Of a DNA stretch of 64,000 nt, positions 54,870-64,000 are shown piece after piece. Source of the stretch: Pseudalkalibacillus berkeleyi. Lineage in GTDB: Bacteria; Bacillota; Bacilli; Bacillales; Fictibacillaceae. Made by a program: the position numbers and the translations under genes. Under the pieces are notes generated by a model. The model saw nothing but the letters and a program-made list of their open reading frames with translations. It was not told where the DNA came from and made no database searches. The DNA lies in the NCBI RefSeq assembly GCF_021608225.1, contig NZ_JAKIJS010000001.1, forward strand, positions 2,728,001 to 2,792,000. The letters are read 5' to 3'. Numbering within the stretch: position 1 is the first letter of the stretch; every line of letters begins with the position of its first letter.

Positions 54870-57002
54870 TTATTGAGCGACTCGTTGTTCTTCACTTCCA
54901 AGTACGGATTTTTCTAAGATTTCAACAACGTCTAATGTTTGGACGTTTTCATCTACTTCTTTCGCTTTCGTTCCATCACTAAGCATTGTGAGGCAGTATG
55001 GACAACCACTACCGATCATCGTCGGTTCTACTTCAAGTGCTTGTTCAGTTCGCGCTACATTCACTCGGTGACCTGAATCTTCTTCCATCCACATCAATCC
55101 GCCACCTGCTCCACAGCACATTCCGTTTTGACGGTTGCGGTTCATTTCAACGACATTCACGCCCGGAATCGCTTTCAAAATTTCACGAGGCGGTTCGTAA
55201 ACTTCGTTGTAGCGACCAAGGTAACAAGAATCATGATACGTGATCGTTTCGTTCACTTCGTGTGTAGGCTTCAAGCGTCCTTCGCGAATCCAGTCCGCTA
55301 ACAGCTCTGTATGGTGATGAACCTCAACATCTTCGAGACCGAAATCAGGGTACTCATTTTTAAACGTGTTATAAGCGTGAGGGTCAATCGTTATGATTTT
55401 CTTCACATTGTGCTTTTGGAATAGCTCAATATTTTTTGTTGCAATTTCTTGGAACAAGAACTCGTTACCGATTCGGCGTGGTGTATCTCCTGAGTTCTTC
55501 TCCTTGTTACCGAGAATTGCAAACTTGATACCAGCTGAATTCATCATGCGTGCAAGTGACAACGCAATCTTTTGGCTTCGGTTATCGTAAGAGCCCATTG
55601 AACTTACCCAGAACAGATACTCGAACTCTTCTCCTGCTTTTTCTACTTCTTTTACTGTTGGAATATGAACATCGTCGTGCCCGTCGCGCCAGTCTTCGCG
55701 CTCTTTACGGCTTAGACCCCAAGGGTTTCCTTGACGTTCGATGTTTTGGATTGCACGTTGGCCATCCGCATCCATTTTTCCTTCCGTTAATACGAGATAA
55801 CGACGCATGTCGATAATCTTATCAACGTGTTCGTTCATGACTGGACATTGGTCCTCACAGTTACGGCAAGTCGTACATGCCCAAATCTCTTCTTCTGTAA
55901 TGACGTCACCAATCAAGTCGATTGTATATTCAAAGCCTTTCGTCTCTTCCTCTACTGCAGCTGCTGTTTCTTGACTACCCACGCTTTGTGCAGCAAGCTG
56001 GTTACCCGTTGTATCTGCAAAAGCGACAGCCGGAACCCAAGGTGTGCGAGATGTAACCGCTGCACCTTTTTCAGTTAAGTGATCACGAATCTTCACGATC
56101 AAGTCCATAGGGGATAGCATCTTACCAGTTCCTGTCGCCGGACAAACATTCGTACAACGGCCACATTCGACACAAGCATATAAATCAACAAGTTGCTTCT
56201 GGTTAAACTCCTCTACTTTACCGACTCCGAACGTTTCTTGTGATTCGTCTTCAAAATCGATTGAAGCAAGTCTTCCAACTTTATGCGTGCGACCAAGGAA
56301 TACGTTGATTGGACCAGCAATCAAATGCGCGTGCTTCGATTGTGGAACATAGACAAGGAATGTCAGCAAAATCAATAAGTGAATCCACCAAGATACATAG
56401 AACAACACCGCTGCTCCTGTTTCTCCAACCCAACCAAATAAGAAGGCAATTGCACTAGCAACCGGTGCAGTCCAACTCAACTCAAGGTCATGCCAGATAA
56501 TTTCCATTCCATTTCCGAAAAGGACAGAAAGCATCAATCCACCAATGAAGATGAGCACCAATCCTGCTTTAAACCCTCTCTTCAAGCGGACGAGCTTTTC
56601 AATATATCGACGGTAAAACGCCCATATAACAGCGACGAGAATCATGAGAGTAATAAATTCCTGGAAAAGCGTGAACCCAGGATAAAAAGGTCCTAGTGGA
56701 AGGTGTGATTCTGGCGAAAGACCTTTCCAGATCATATCAATCGCGCCAAATTGAACCATGAGGAATCCATAGAACATCATGACGTGGATGATTCCACTCT
56801 TCTTATCTTTCAATAATTTCTTCTGTCCAAATACGTTGACGAGGATCGATTGGAACCTTTCCTTCAACGTATGGTCAAACTCAGCTTTCTTACCGAGCTT
56901 GATAAATTCGTAACGCGTTTTAACGACATATGCGAATAAATAAAGTGCGTAAGCGGTTACAAAAAGAAATGCAAGCCAATTAATGATTAATAGTACGTCC
57001 AA
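54870..57002 (-). CDS. fadF: Iron-sulfur oxidoreductase FadF (ETF:quinone oxidoreductase candidate)
   Basis: A 710-residue membrane protein. The N-terminal 240 residues have about six hydrophobic helices resembling a cytochrome-type or NarI-like anchor. Two [4Fe-4S] motifs follow (CVECGRCTNVCP and CTTCRNCEDQCP), then two CCG domains (CYLGRYNEVYEPP with GMCCGAGGG, and GSGCPYCL). It probably transfers electrons from acyl-CoA dehydrogenases via ETF to quinone. It corresponds to YwjF/FadF of B. subtilis, which FadR controls together with acdA. The start is a TTG spaced from GAAGGGGG. Confidence 0.9.
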   Translation of the reverse strand: MDVLLIINWLAFLFVTAYALYLFAYVVKTRYEFIKLGKKAEFDHTLKERFQSILVNVFGQKKLLKDKKSGIIHVMMFYGFLMVQFGAIDMIWKGLSPESHLPLGPFYPGFTLFQEFITLMILVAVIWAFYRRYIEKLVRLKRGFKAGLVLIFIGGLMLSVLFGNGMEIIWHDLELSWTAPVASAIAFLFGWVGETGAAVLFYVSWWIHLLILLTFLVYVPQSKHAHLIAGPINVFLGRTHKVGRLASIDFEDESQETFGVGKVEEFNQKQLVDLYACVECGRCTNVCPATGTGKMLSPMDLIVKIRDHLTEKGAAVTSRTPWVPAVAFADTTGNQLAAQSVGSQETAAAVEEETKGFEYTIDLIGDVITEEEIWACTTCRNCEDQCPVMNEHVDKIIDMRRYLVLTEGKMDADGQRAIQNIERQGNPWGLSRKEREDWRDGHDDVHIPTVKEVEKAGEEFEYLFWVSSMGSYDNRSQKIALSLARMMNSAGIKFAILGNKEKNSGDTPRRIGNEFLFQEIATKNIELFQKHNVKKIITIDPHAYNTFKNEYPDFGLEDVEVHHHTELLADWIREGRLKPTHEVNETITYHDSCYLGRYNEVYEPPREILKAIPGVNVVEMNRNRQNGMCCGAGGGLMWMEEDSGHRVNVARTEQALEVEPTMIGSGCPYCLTMLSDGTKAKEVDENVQTLDVVEILEKSVLGSEEQRVAQ

Positions 57003-57087
57003 GACGTGTCAGCCCCCTTCAGTTTTTCATATTCGGAATTAATTAAATTAGGACCTCAATTCAAAATCAAACTAATTTTCTGACATC

Positions 57088-57093
57088 ATTATA
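57088..57093 (-). promoter_or_regulatory. Extended -10 promoter of fadF
   Basis: TGCTATAAT on the minus strand, about 85 bp before fadF. The -35 region is weak and overlaps or abuts the FadR-like box. Confidence 0.55.
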
Positions 57094-57106
57094 GCATAGA
57101 TTCCTA

Positions 57107-57124
57107 TGAATGAGCATTCAGTCA
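57107..57124. promoter_or_regulatory. FadR-box-like operator upstream of fadF
   Basis: TGAATGAGCATTCAGTCA matches the B. subtilis FadR box TGAATGAwtAnTCATTCA at about 14 of 17 defined positions, just upstream of the fadF -10. FadR itself is not in the window. Confidence 0.6.
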
Positions 57125-57238
57125 ACGATATTTTTGTAAAAAATTCTAGATTTTCGGACAATATTTGCCTCGTCATATTTCATAGAATTGGCTTGAAATG
57201 GGGATAGTAAGGTCACTACTTGTATTAGGGGCGGTTAC

Positions 57239-58435
57239 ATGGATATTCTGTTCATTATATTCTTAAGTCTTGCGATCATAACAATTTTGGCAGTTGTTGA
57301 CTTTTATTTAGGTCGAAAAGCGCATATCAACGCATCCAATCGGTTGATGCTCCCTCCTGAAAAGGGAGACTGGGATTTTTATTCTGAAGGAACGACTTTT
57401 TTTAAGCAATTGTTTGAGGATTTAAAGCGTGCTGAATCGTTTATTTATGTGCAATTTTACATTGTTCGTGACGATCCGATTGGTCAGGAACTCTTTCAAA
57501 TTTTGAAGAAGAAAGCTTCAGAAGGTGTAACCGTTTTTCTAGTTGTAGATGCTGTCGGCAGTCATCAGCTACCGAAGAAAGTTGTGGAACACTTAAGAAC
57601 ATCCGGGGTTCAGGTCTATGAGATCGAGAAACCGAAATTTCCATTTTTCTTTTACTCGCTCAATAGAAGGAACCACCGTAAAATTTCAGTTATTGATGGG
57701 CACTATGCCTATATCGGAGGATACAATGTTGGCGTTGAATATCTAGGCAAAGATCCGAAATTCGGACATTGGCGGGATTATCACTTGCGTTTACACGGTA
57801 AGGTGGTTGCGCATTTTCACAAACTTATTCATTGGGAGCTACAACAAGCTACGAAACAGACGGTTGAACTCTCATTTCCTGAGGTTCAAGATCAGGGTAC
57901 AGACGATTTTGGTTTGCTTGCTACAAACGGAGAGCATATCGAGGATTTCTTTCTAAAAAAAATTAGCGAAGCGAAGCAATCTATTTTTATCGGATCACCC
58001 TACTTTATTCCCGGACGGAAGATTACTCAAGCATTGAAAGCAGCTTGTCAAAACGGTGTAAAGGTGCAAATCCTAATTCCTTTAAGAGCAGATCACCCAT
58101 TCGTTAAAGAAGCAGCTATACCATTTTTGCTGCCACTCTTACATGCAGGTGCCGAGATTTACCGTTACTACCCTGGTTTTTACCATGCAAAAGTGTTCAT
58201 GATCGACAAAAGATTTTGCGATATCGGGACGGCTAACTTTGATAAACGGAGCTTTTATTTAAACAATGAGGTCAACTGTTTATTTACATCTGAAAAGTTA
58301 ATTGAAAGCATCCGAAAGGTTGTTGATTTTGATTTAAGACAGAGCGAGCAATTGACATTGCCAGATTTGACGAAACGGTCACTTTTAGAGCGAACGAAAG
58401 GATTATTCGCCAACACGATTTCTCGATTTTTGTAG
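57239..58435 (+). CDS. ywjE: Cardiolipin synthase family phospholipase D protein (YwjE-like)
   Basis: A 398-residue membrane enzyme that joins two phosphatidylglycerols into cardiolipin. One N-terminal hydrophobic helix (about 2-22) is followed by two HxKxxxxD motifs: His146/Lys148/Asp153 and His316/Lys318/Asp323. It has only one membrane segment and is shorter than the main ClsA type, matching YwjE, which also sits beside ywjF. It is divergent from fadF. Confidence 0.88.
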   Translation: MDILFIIFLSLAIITILAVVDFYLGRKAHINASNRLMLPPEKGDWDFYSEGTTFFKQLFEDLKRAESFIYVQFYIVRDDPIGQELFQILKKKASEGVTVFLVVDAVGSHQLPKKVVEHLRTSGVQVYEIEKPKFPFFFYSLNRRNHRKISVIDGHYAYIGGYNVGVEYLGKDPKFGHWRDYHLRLHGKVVAHFHKLIHWELQQATKQTVELSFPEVQDQGTDDFGLLATNGEHIEDFFLKKISEAKQSIFIGSPYFIPGRKITQALKAACQNGVKVQILIPLRADHPFVKEAAIPFLLPLLHAGAEIYRYYPGFYHAKVFMIDKRFCDIGTANFDKRSFYLNNEVNCLFTSEKLIESIRKVVDFDLRQSEQLTLPDLTKRSLLERTKGLFANTISRFL

Positions 58436-58506
58436 GATAGCAATTGGACTAGCGTTTAAAGCGTAGTACAATAAGTTAAAGTTTTTATACACAAAGGGGT
58501 TTCATA

Positions 58507-59280
58507 ATGGATTTGAAAAAGCACAATGAAAAAGCTTGGGATCGATTAGTCGAAAAAGGTGATGGTTGGACTGTTCCGGTTAGTGCTGAAGAGGTTGAAA
58601 AAGCTCGAGACGGAGAATGGGATATTGTTTTGACGCCGACCAAACCTATTCCAAAGAACTGGTTTCCATCCCTTAAAGGAAAAAATGTGCTCTGCTTAGC
58701 ATCTGGTGGTGGTCAACAAGGGCCGATATTAGCAGCTGCTGGCGCAAATGTTACAGTTTTCGATCAATCTAACAATCAACTAGCTCAGGATCAGTACGTA
58801 GCAGAGAGAGATGGTCTCAAAATTCAAACCGTCCAAGGGAGTATGGATGACCTTTCTGTATTTGAGGATTGCGCTTTCGATCTTATTATCCACCCAGTTT
58901 CGAACGTATTTATTGAGGATGTTCTACCGGTTTGGAAGGAAGCATTCAGAGTGTTAAAGCCTGGAGGATCACTACTTTCCGGATCATCAAATCCGCTTCT
59001 GTATATTTTTAGCGAGGATCAGATGGATCAGGGGAATTTAATAGTTGAGCATTCGATCCCTTATTCAGATGTGAAAAATTTATCTAAAGAGAAGTTAGAA
59101 ATACTTAAGGATGATCACGCTCCATTCCAATTTGGTCACACACTTGAAGATTTAATCCAAGGTCAAATTTCCGCTGGATTTATGATTGCAGGATTTTACG
59201 AGGACAACTTCGGCGGTAAAATGGTACTCGACCAATACATCAATAGCTTTTTTGCAACGAAAGCCGTTAAGTTTAATTAA
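58507..59280 (+). CDS. Class I SAM-dependent methyltransferase
   Basis: A 257-residue cytosolic protein with the SAM-binding motif I VLCLASGGGQQGPILAAAG near residues 62-80, an acidic residue in VTVFDQS, and a post-motif VLKPGGSLLSG near 158. The substrate cannot be told from sequence. The ATG follows AAAGGGG. It lies 71 bp after the cardiolipin synthase gene, on the same strand. Confidence 0.85.
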   Translation: MDLKKHNEKAWDRLVEKGDGWTVPVSAEEVEKARDGEWDIVLTPTKPIPKNWFPSLKGKNVLCLASGGGQQGPILAAAGANVTVFDQSNNQLAQDQYVAERDGLKIQTVQGSMDDLSVFEDCAFDLIIHPVSNVFIEDVLPVWKEAFRVLKPGGSLLSGSSNPLLYIFSEDQMDQGNLIVEHSIPYSDVKNLSKEKLEILKDDHAPFQFGHTLEDLIQGQISAGFMIAGFYEDNFGGKMVLDQYINSFFATKAVKFN

Positions 59281-59289
59281 AAGAAATGA

Positions 59290-59315
59290 AAACGACAGCC
59301 CTTGAGCTGTCGTTT
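59290..59315. terminator. Bidirectional terminator
   Basis: AAACGACAGC and GCTGTCGTTT form a 10-bp stem with a six-base loop between convergent genes. CTTCTTCAT follows on the plus strand and TTTCATTTCTTTT on the minus strand. Confidence 0.85.
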
Positions 59316-59323
59316 CTTCATAT

Positions 59324-59794
59324 TCATGCAGAGATTTGAGATTGCTTTGGTACGTATTTTGGTGAATTGCCTTTCACTACGACGGTATTGGCTACTAGGT
59401 CATGTAATGATTTTCTATCCGTACGGAGAACCATCATGCCGATACTCACGAGTAAAAGCCCTCCAAACGAGACAACGTAAAAAAACGGGACTACGCCATA
59501 ACGTAGAAGCGTACAGAAATACCCTGGTGGACTCCCTTTACGCATTTCAATTCGAATGCCAGCCATCCACTTTCCAATTGTGTAACCTCGCGTCAATACT
59601 GGAACGGCGAGCCAATATAATACTTCAATTGCGATTGTGACCCAATCTCCTCTCCAGTTACCGAACACAAGAAAACTAATGACAGCAAGCGGAGCCGTCA
59701 CCACAACGAGATCGACTGTCAATGCGAGTAATCGTTGCCAAATTGTAGCGTACACTTGAATATTGGGACGGTTCTGTTTCATACCTTCGCCCAA
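59324..59794 (-). CDS. RDD-family membrane protein
   Basis: About 156 residues with the RDD-type pattern. The WQRLLALTVDLVVV segment holds the Arg and Asp of the family signature in the first helix, and TRGYTIGKWMAGIRI and LHDLVANTVVV are typical later motifs. Three or four membrane helices are predicted. Function is unknown; some family members act in Na+/H+ exchange. A TTG at 59794 is preferred by spacing from GGGAGG. An ATG at 59782 is the alternative. Confidence 0.8.
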   Translation of the reverse strand: MGEGMKQNRPNIQVYATIWQRLLALTVDLVVVTAPLAVISFLVFGNWRGDWVTIAIEVLYWLAVPVLTRGYTIGKWMAGIRIEMRKGSPPGYFCTLLRYGVVPFFYVVSFGGLLLVSIGMMVLRTDRKSLHDLVANTVVVKGNSPKYVPKQSQISA

Positions 59795-59866
59795 AAGCCT
59801 CTCCTCCCTCAAACAATAGCTTGTTTATAACTACTGTATGCATGGACAATGACAAATATTTCGATG

Positions 59867-60634
59867 TCAGTTAACGCTAGAGCTCACAAATGTATCGACA
59901 AGTTGGTTAAACGCGCGCCATTCCCTCACTGGAATTTCATGAAACGCATGAGGTACAATCGCAACTTTTCCATTTTTCACTTTCGTTTCATATTCCTTTT
60001 GATACGTGCGAATATGTTTCACGTATTGTCCATAAACGACAAGAACGGGTGCATTGATTTCAGATAAGGATTCTGAGCAGGAGTAATGATAGGAAGCTTG
60101 ATAGAAATCAAGCCAATTTCGATGATTGGTACTACTAACCGTTTTCCACAACAGGTCACGATCTTCCTGCTTGATTCCATGACTTGTCACCAGTATTTTT
60201 CCAAGAAGGTTTGGACTGTATTTCAATAAAGTCATTCCAGCTTGAAATTCTGCTTTTAACCAAGGATTCGTGACATGGGGAAAACCACCGCTAAGAACGA
60301 GGGCAAGTACCCGATCTGGGTATGTCAATGTAAAATGTTGCGCTACCGTACCTCCAGCAGAATATCCACAAATAACAGCTTGAGCAATATGTAGCTCGTC
60401 CATTAATTGAAGGAGTTCTTCTGCTAAAAGTTCAATCGTTACCTGTTGAAGTGTGCCTTCACTTTCTCCATGACCGCACATATCATAACGGATAATTCTG
60501 TATGATTGGGAGAGTTTCTCTTGATACTGAAAAACTTCTTTACCGAGCCCAGGCGGATGCAAAAAAATGATCGGGGTGCCTACTCCACTATCAAAATAGC
60601 TCAGTTGACGATTTTGAACGGTCATTGTCCTCAA
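59867..60634 (-). CDS. Alpha/beta-fold hydrolase
   Basis: A 255-residue hydrolase. The oxyanion region IFLHPPGLGKEV is near residues 28-39, and the nucleophile elbow GYSAGG near 94-99 has Ser as nucleophile. The late-strand VLVVYGQYVKH and the final HAFHEIP supply the acid and base. The substrate is unknown. The start is a TTG spaced from AAGGAGG, and that ribosome site overlaps the stop of the upstream small gene, so the two are co-transcribed. Confidence 0.85.
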   Translation of the reverse strand: MRTMTVQNRQLSYFDSGVGTPIIFLHPPGLGKEVFQYQEKLSQSYRIIRYDMCGHGESEGTLQQVTIELLAEELLQLMDELHIAQAVICGYSAGGTVAQHFTLTYPDRVLALVLSGGFPHVTNPWLKAEFQAGMTLLKYSPNLLGKILVTSHGIKQEDRDLLWKTVSSTNHRNWLDFYQASYHYSCSESLSEINAPVLVVYGQYVKHIRTYQKEYETKVKNGKVAIVPHAFHEIPVREWRAFNQLVDTFVSSSVN

Positions 60635-60648
60635 ATACGACTACCTCC

Positions 60649-60822
60649 TTAGCTGTTCATAATATAAGGTAGCACGGAGATGACAAACTTATACCCTAAG
60701 TAAATGCCGACGATTCCAAGAATCCCCGATAACGCAGGTGGTGCTGGTATTGGTAGTTTGAAGAGGGCGAAAACGACCCCTACGATAAAACCTGAAAAAA
60801 TAGATAATAATGCAATTTTCAT
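60649..60822 (-). CDS. XapX-domain small membrane protein
   Basis: A 57-residue protein with two hydrophobic helices joined by FKLPIPAPPALSGILGIVGIY, the XapX family signature. The ATG at 60822 follows TGGAGG. Function is unknown. It precedes the hydrolase gene by 14 bases in one transcript. Confidence 0.85.
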   Translation of the reverse strand: MKIALLSIFSGFIVGVVFALFKLPIPAPPALSGILGIVGIYLGYKFVISVLPYIMNS

Positions 60823-60882
60823 TTTGTAATGCCTCCATATGTTTGTTTGTATTAAGTTCTAGCGTTGATTGATTTTAGGACG

Positions 60883-60984
60883 AATCACCACTTATTTGAG
60901 CTCATCTACCGATATATGTGGAGATTAAGCGCTTTTCACAACTTATTTGAGCTCTTTCACCGATATATGTGGGGATTAGGACTC
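60883..60984. repeat. Two direct repeats of 51 bp
   Basis: CTTATTTGAGCTC begins at 60891 and 60942, and each unit also contains CACCGATATATGTGG or a close variant. They lie in the 257-bp gap between the XapX gene and argS. Confidence 0.85.
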
Positions 60985-61025
60985 ATTCCTTGCGCACTTG
61001 TTCGATTGTTTATAAACTTCTCGTC

Positions 61026-61063
61026 AAAAACAATGCTCTCTGCACTAGTATGACAGAGAGCAT
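61026..61063 (-). terminator. Rho-independent terminator of argS
   Basis: ATGCTCTCTG and CAGAGAGCAT form a perfect 10-bp stem, followed on the minus strand by TGTTTTTG. Confidence 0.92.
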
Positions 61064-61079
61064 CTTAAAATATGTTAGA

Positions 61080-62750
61080 TTACATTTTCTCTGGTGCTGA
61101 TACACCGATGAGTTTCGTACCGTTTTCCAACGTTTGTTGGACAGCTTTCATCAATACGTATCTCGCTTTACTTTGCTCTGGTTGCTCATCATCAAGTACA
61201 CGCTCTGCGTTATAGAAGCTGTGTAACGCTGATGCGAGTTCGAACAGATAATTCGTCATCCGATGTGTCGAAAGCGTAAGAGCTGCATCGTCAACTGCTT
61301 CTGGAAATTCTCCTAGCTTCTTCAACAGGTCATATTCTTTTTCTGATTTTATATAAGACAAGTCCACATCGCCGTCAACTGTGTAGCCTTTTTCCTCACC
61401 TTGGCGAAGCATACTACATACGCGCGCATGAGCGTATTGAATGTAATAAACCGGATTCTCATTTGAACGTGACACGGCCAAGTCCATATCAAAATCAAGG
61501 TGTGAATCTGAGCTACGCATCGCAAAGAAATAACGCATAGCATCAACGCCAACCTCATCCATCAGGTCGCGGAGCGTGACAGCTTTACCTGTACGTTTAC
61601 TCATCTTCACTCTTTCACCATTTTGGAACAGACTGACAAGCTGAATGATTTGAATTTCTAATTGATCACGGTCATATCCCATCGCTTCAACTGCTGCTTT
61701 CATTCTCGGAATATAGCCATGGTGATCCGCACCCCATACGTTAATGAGCGTTTCAAATCCACGTTGGAATTTATCAAAATGATACGCAATGTCTGGAGTT
61801 AAGTACGTGTATGTTCCGTCATTTTTGATTAGGACACGGTCTTTGTCATCACCGAATTCAGTTGTCCTAAACCACGTTGCCCCGTCCATTTCATACGTGA
61901 CACCTTTTTCACGGAGCATATCTAGCGCTCGGTCAATTTTTCCTGAAGTATATAGAGAAGTCTCTGAGTAGTATTCGTCAAAGTTAACTCTGAATTCTGC
62001 AAGATCTGATTGAATTTTCTCGAGCTCTTTCTTTAAACCGAATTCACGGAAAAATTGCAAGCGTTCCTCTTGATTGTAGCCGACATACTTATCGCCATCT
62101 TGTTCAACGATTTCTTTCGCGAAGCCGATAATATCTTTACCGAAATATCCGTCTTCCGGCATGGAAGCTTCTTTCCCTAATGCTTCTAAGTAACGCGCTT
62201 CAAGCGAAAGGGCTAAATTATGAATTTGATTCCCTGCATCGTTAATATAATATTCTCTTGAAACATCATAACCTGCTTTATCTAGCAAATTACAAAGTGT
62301 ATCACCAACCGCAGCGCCTCGAGCATGTCCTAAGTGAAGACTACCAGTCGGATTTGCTGAAACGAACTCGATTTGCACCTTTTTGTTGTTTCCAGTATTC
62401 GTCGAACCGTATTCCTCTCCCGCTTCAACGATCGCTGGGATCAGCTTTGTTAGATACTGATTATCTAAATAAAAATTAATAAATCCTGGTCCAGCAATCT
62501 CGATTTTTTCAATGGAAGCTTTCGTTTGGTCAAAGCTCGCGACCATTTCTTCTGCAATTTGTCGTGGTGCTTTCTTCGCAATGCGAGCTAGCTGCATTGC
62601 CATGTTCGTCGCATAGTCTCCATGGTCTTTGTTTTTCGGAAGCTCAAGGATCACCTCTGGTAACTCTTCCTTTGATGCGAGACCGGCTTTCACAACTGAA
62701 TCTGCTATTTCTTGCCTTAATAATTCTTTCACTTGTTCAACGATTGTCAT
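61080..62750 (-). CDS. argS: Arginyl-tRNA synthetase
   Basis: A 556-residue class I synthetase that charges tRNA-Arg. The HIGH motif is HLGH at residues 139-142, the KMSKR motif appears in [12 protein letters not shown], and the anticodon-binding DALR domain ends in [10 protein letters not shown]. It overlaps ywiB by 4 bases, so the two are translationally coupled. No T-box leader was seen. Confidence 0.97.
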   Translation of the reverse strand: MTIVEQVKELLRQEIADSVVKAGLASKEELPEVILELPKNKDHGDYATNMAMQLARIAKKAPRQIAEEMVASFDQTKASIEKIEIAGPGFINFYLDNQYLTKLIPAIVEAGEEYGSTNTGNNKKVQIEFVSANPTGSLHLGHARGAAVGDTLCNLLDKAGYDVSREYYINDAGNQIHNLALSLEARYLEALGKEASMPEDGYFGKDIIGFAKEIVEQDGDKYVGYNQEERLQFFREFGLKKELEKIQSDLAEFRVNFDEYYSETSLYTSGKIDRALDMLREKGVTYEMDGATWFRTTEFGDDKDRVLIKNDGTYTYLTPDIAYHFDKFQRGFETLINVWGADHHGYIPRMKAAVEAMGYDRDQLEIQIIQLVSLFQNGERVKMSKRTGKAVTLRDLMDEVGVDAMRYFFAMRSSDSHLDFDMDLAVSRSNENPVYYIQYAHARVCSMLRQGEEKGYTVDGDVDLSYIKSEKEYDLLKKLGEFPEAVDDAALTLSTHRMTNYLFELASALHSFYNAERVLDDEQPEQSKARYVLMKAVQQTLENGTKLIGVSAPEKM

Positions 62751-63184
62751 GCTTTTTCCCCTTTCAGCCTAATGATCAATTCATGATATCCAGCCTCTTC
62801 ACCTTGGAAGAGAACACGATAATTTAATGTCAGCTTACCTTCTCTTGTTCCATCATGCCAATTGAAATCAAGCGAATCCGTTTTTGTCGCAATTTGAATC
62901 GGACCATACGGACTTTCATATGTACCTTCTTTTAGAGTATTCGCTGCAAACCATTGTTTCATGGAAACAGCACCACTTCGTATAATCGTAACATCTTCTT
63001 GCTTAATCTTTATCGTCGTTTGCACTTTATCGTTTTCATTCATTACTTCATCGTATCGGAGGTATACAGCGTCAGACTTTTCGAAAAGCGTTCCATCCGA
63101 ATGGAGCTCGGTATGATCCGTTTCACCTGCGTCCGTTACTTTTGTATGTAGCGATACTTTTACTGGAATCGATTTAGCATCCAC
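62747..63184 (-). CDS. ywiB: DUF1934 beta-barrel protein (YwiB-like)
   Basis: A 145-residue calycin-like protein of the DUF1934 family, conserved upstream of argS in Bacillaceae. [13 protein letters not shown] near residue 70 is the family core. Function is unknown. A GTG at 63184 is preferred because AAGGGG is eight bases upstream; a GTG at 63193 overlaps that site. Confidence 0.85.
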   Translation of the reverse strand: MDAKSIPVKVSLHTKVTDAGETDHTELHSDGTLFEKSDAVYLRYDEVMNENDKVQTTIKIKQEDVTIIRSGAVSMKQWFAANTLKEGTYESPYGPIQIATKTDSLDFNWHDGTREGKLTLNYRVLFQGEEAGYHELIIRLKGEKA

Positions 63185-63223
63185 ACTGTTCACCCCTTCT
63201 ATTCGTTAACTAACACATTATAT

Positions 63224-63256
63224 AAAAAAAGCGCTCCCTCTTTCAAGGCGAAGCGC
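63224..63256 (-). terminator. Rho-independent terminator of right-edge kinase
   Basis: GCGCTTC and GGAGCGC form a 7-bp stem with one G-U pair, followed on the minus strand by TTTTTTT. Confidence 0.85.
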
Positions 63257-63281
63257 ATTTTCTATCATAAGGAAATATTTT

Positions 63282-64000
63282 CTATTGGATGCTCAACGGG
63301 AATAAAATATCGACGGTTGTCCCTTTGTTCACCTCACTGGAGAAATGAATTGAGCCTTGGTGGTCTTTAATAATTTTGAAGCTGACCATTAAACCTAAGC
63401 CCGTCCCCTTCTCTTTCGTTGTATAGAACGGTTCACCAAGCCTTGATAATCGATCCTCTGGAATTCCGGGTCCTTGGTCAGTGATTTGAATCAACAAGTG
63501 ATCTCCATCTTTTTTACAACTCAGTTTGATTGTCCCACCATCCGGCATAACCTCTATCGCATTTTTAATTAAATTAATGAAGACTTGCTTTAACTGATTT
63601 TCTTCACAATCAATTTGTTCGTGCTCATTCTCAATCTCCTCTACGAATTGAATGTTGTGCAAATTCGCTTGTCCTTCTAACAACTTCAGAACATGACGAA
63701 TCATGCTTCCAATTTCTTTCCTTTGGAAACTCACGCTTTGCGGCTTTGCTAGTACGAGAAGTTCACTAATGATTTGCTCAATCCGATCTAATTCAGATAA
63801 GACGATATTATAATATAACGCTTTTTCATCTAGGCCGTTTTCCATCATTTGAACAAAACCTTTAATGGAGGTAAGCGGGTTGCGAATTTCATGCGCTATA
63901 GCTGCTGCAAGTTCACCAACTACTGACAGCTTTTCGGAGCGTCTCAACAATTCTTCTGAGCGCTTCTCGTCCGTAATATCCCGCAAGATTCCGTACATGC
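63282..64000 (-). CDS. PAS-type sensor histidine kinase, C-terminal part
   Basis: Only the last 239 codons or so are in the window and the frame continues past the right edge. The visible part has the end of a PAS domain (GILRDITDEKRSEELL), HisKA with AHEIRNPLTSIKGF, and HATPase with N box NLIKNAIEVM and G boxes DQGPGIP and GTGLGLMV. It is closely related to the kinase at 21586-23781, for example in the shared QANLHNIQFV segment. A role in the sporulation phosphorelay is inferred. Confidence 0.9.
   Translation of the reverse strand, partial: MYGILRDITDEKRSEELLRRSEKLSVVGELAAAIAHEIRNPLTSIKGFVQMMENGLDEKALYYNIVLSELDRIEQIISELLVLAKPQSVSFQRKEIGSMIRHVLKLLEGQANLHNIQFVEEIENEHEQIDCEENQLKQVFINLIKNAIEVMPDGGTIKLSCKKDGDHLLIQITDQGPGIPEDRLSRLGEPFYTTKEKGTGLGLMVSFKIIKDHQGSIHFSSEVNKGTTVDILFPLSIQ

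Overview
The window is a stretch of Bacillaceae core chromosome. The evidence is the gene order, which largely matches the upp-glyA-ywl-spoIIR-prfA-tdk-rho-murZ-fba-spo0F-pyrG-rpoE region of Bacillus subtilis, and the presence of endospore genes (spo0F, spoIIR, a YhcN/YlaJ-type spore lipoprotein, and PAS sensor kinases). The base composition is moderate and almost all genes lie on the minus strand. The ATP synthase c-subunit has glycines at positions 16, 18, 20 and 22 (the GxGxGxG form) and alanine at 51, which suggests a neutralophile rather than a strict alkaliphile. No rRNA, tRNA, insertion sequence, prophage or CRISPR array is visible.

Layout, left to right. 1-5404: complex I operon nuoABCDHIJK (nuoK cut by the edge) behind an extended -10 promoter. 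5559-8312: two half-size chromate transporters and a gamma-glutamyltransferase (ywrD) as one operon. 8641-16146: the complete F1Fo-ATP synthase operon (atpZ-like, I, B, E, F, H, A, G, D, C). 16218-21418: upp, glyA, ywlG, rpiB, ywlE, mntP. 21501-24704: a four-PAS histidine kinase with a SigH-like promoter, and an RsbR-like STAS protein. 24868-29417: ywlC, ywlB, spoIIR, prmC, prfA. 29723-32234: an unrecognised small gene, a CoA-disulfide-reductase-like flavoenzyme and a spore lipoprotein. 32367-44258: tdk, rpmE, rho, glpX, murZ, transaldolase-like, fbaA, spo0F, ywjG, pyrG, rpoE. 44696-57124: a fatty/branched acyl-CoA degradation block (fadF, mmgA, mmgB, mmgC, acdA, meaB, a TetR regulator, icmF). 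57239-64000: a cardiolipin-synthase-like gene, a methyltransferase, RDD, hydrolase and XapX genes, argS, ywiB, and a second PAS-type kinase cut by the right edge.

How the genes work together. Complex I and ATP synthase form the respiratory core. The acyl-CoA block would feed electrons through acyl-CoA dehydrogenases and the iron-sulfur protein FadF into the quinone pool, with IcmF interconverting isobutyryl- and n-butyryl-CoA. Two near-identical TetR-type palindromes, one before mmgA and one inside the ywrD promoter, suggest shared control. The kinases and Spo0F are probable parts of the sporulation phosphorelay.

The coding content is mostly well known. The unusual part is between the genes: a dense collection of structured or tandem repeats. 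Six arrays have periods of about 20 or 21 bp, one has seven copies of exactly 52 bp and one has two copies at 51 bp; all are close to whole numbers of DNA helical turns. A separate family of small nested hairpins changes both arms together while keeping its loop, and large palindromes recur in three gaps. These elements, and a NuoC subunit carrying four 42-residue charged repeats, are the best candidates for undescribed biology here.
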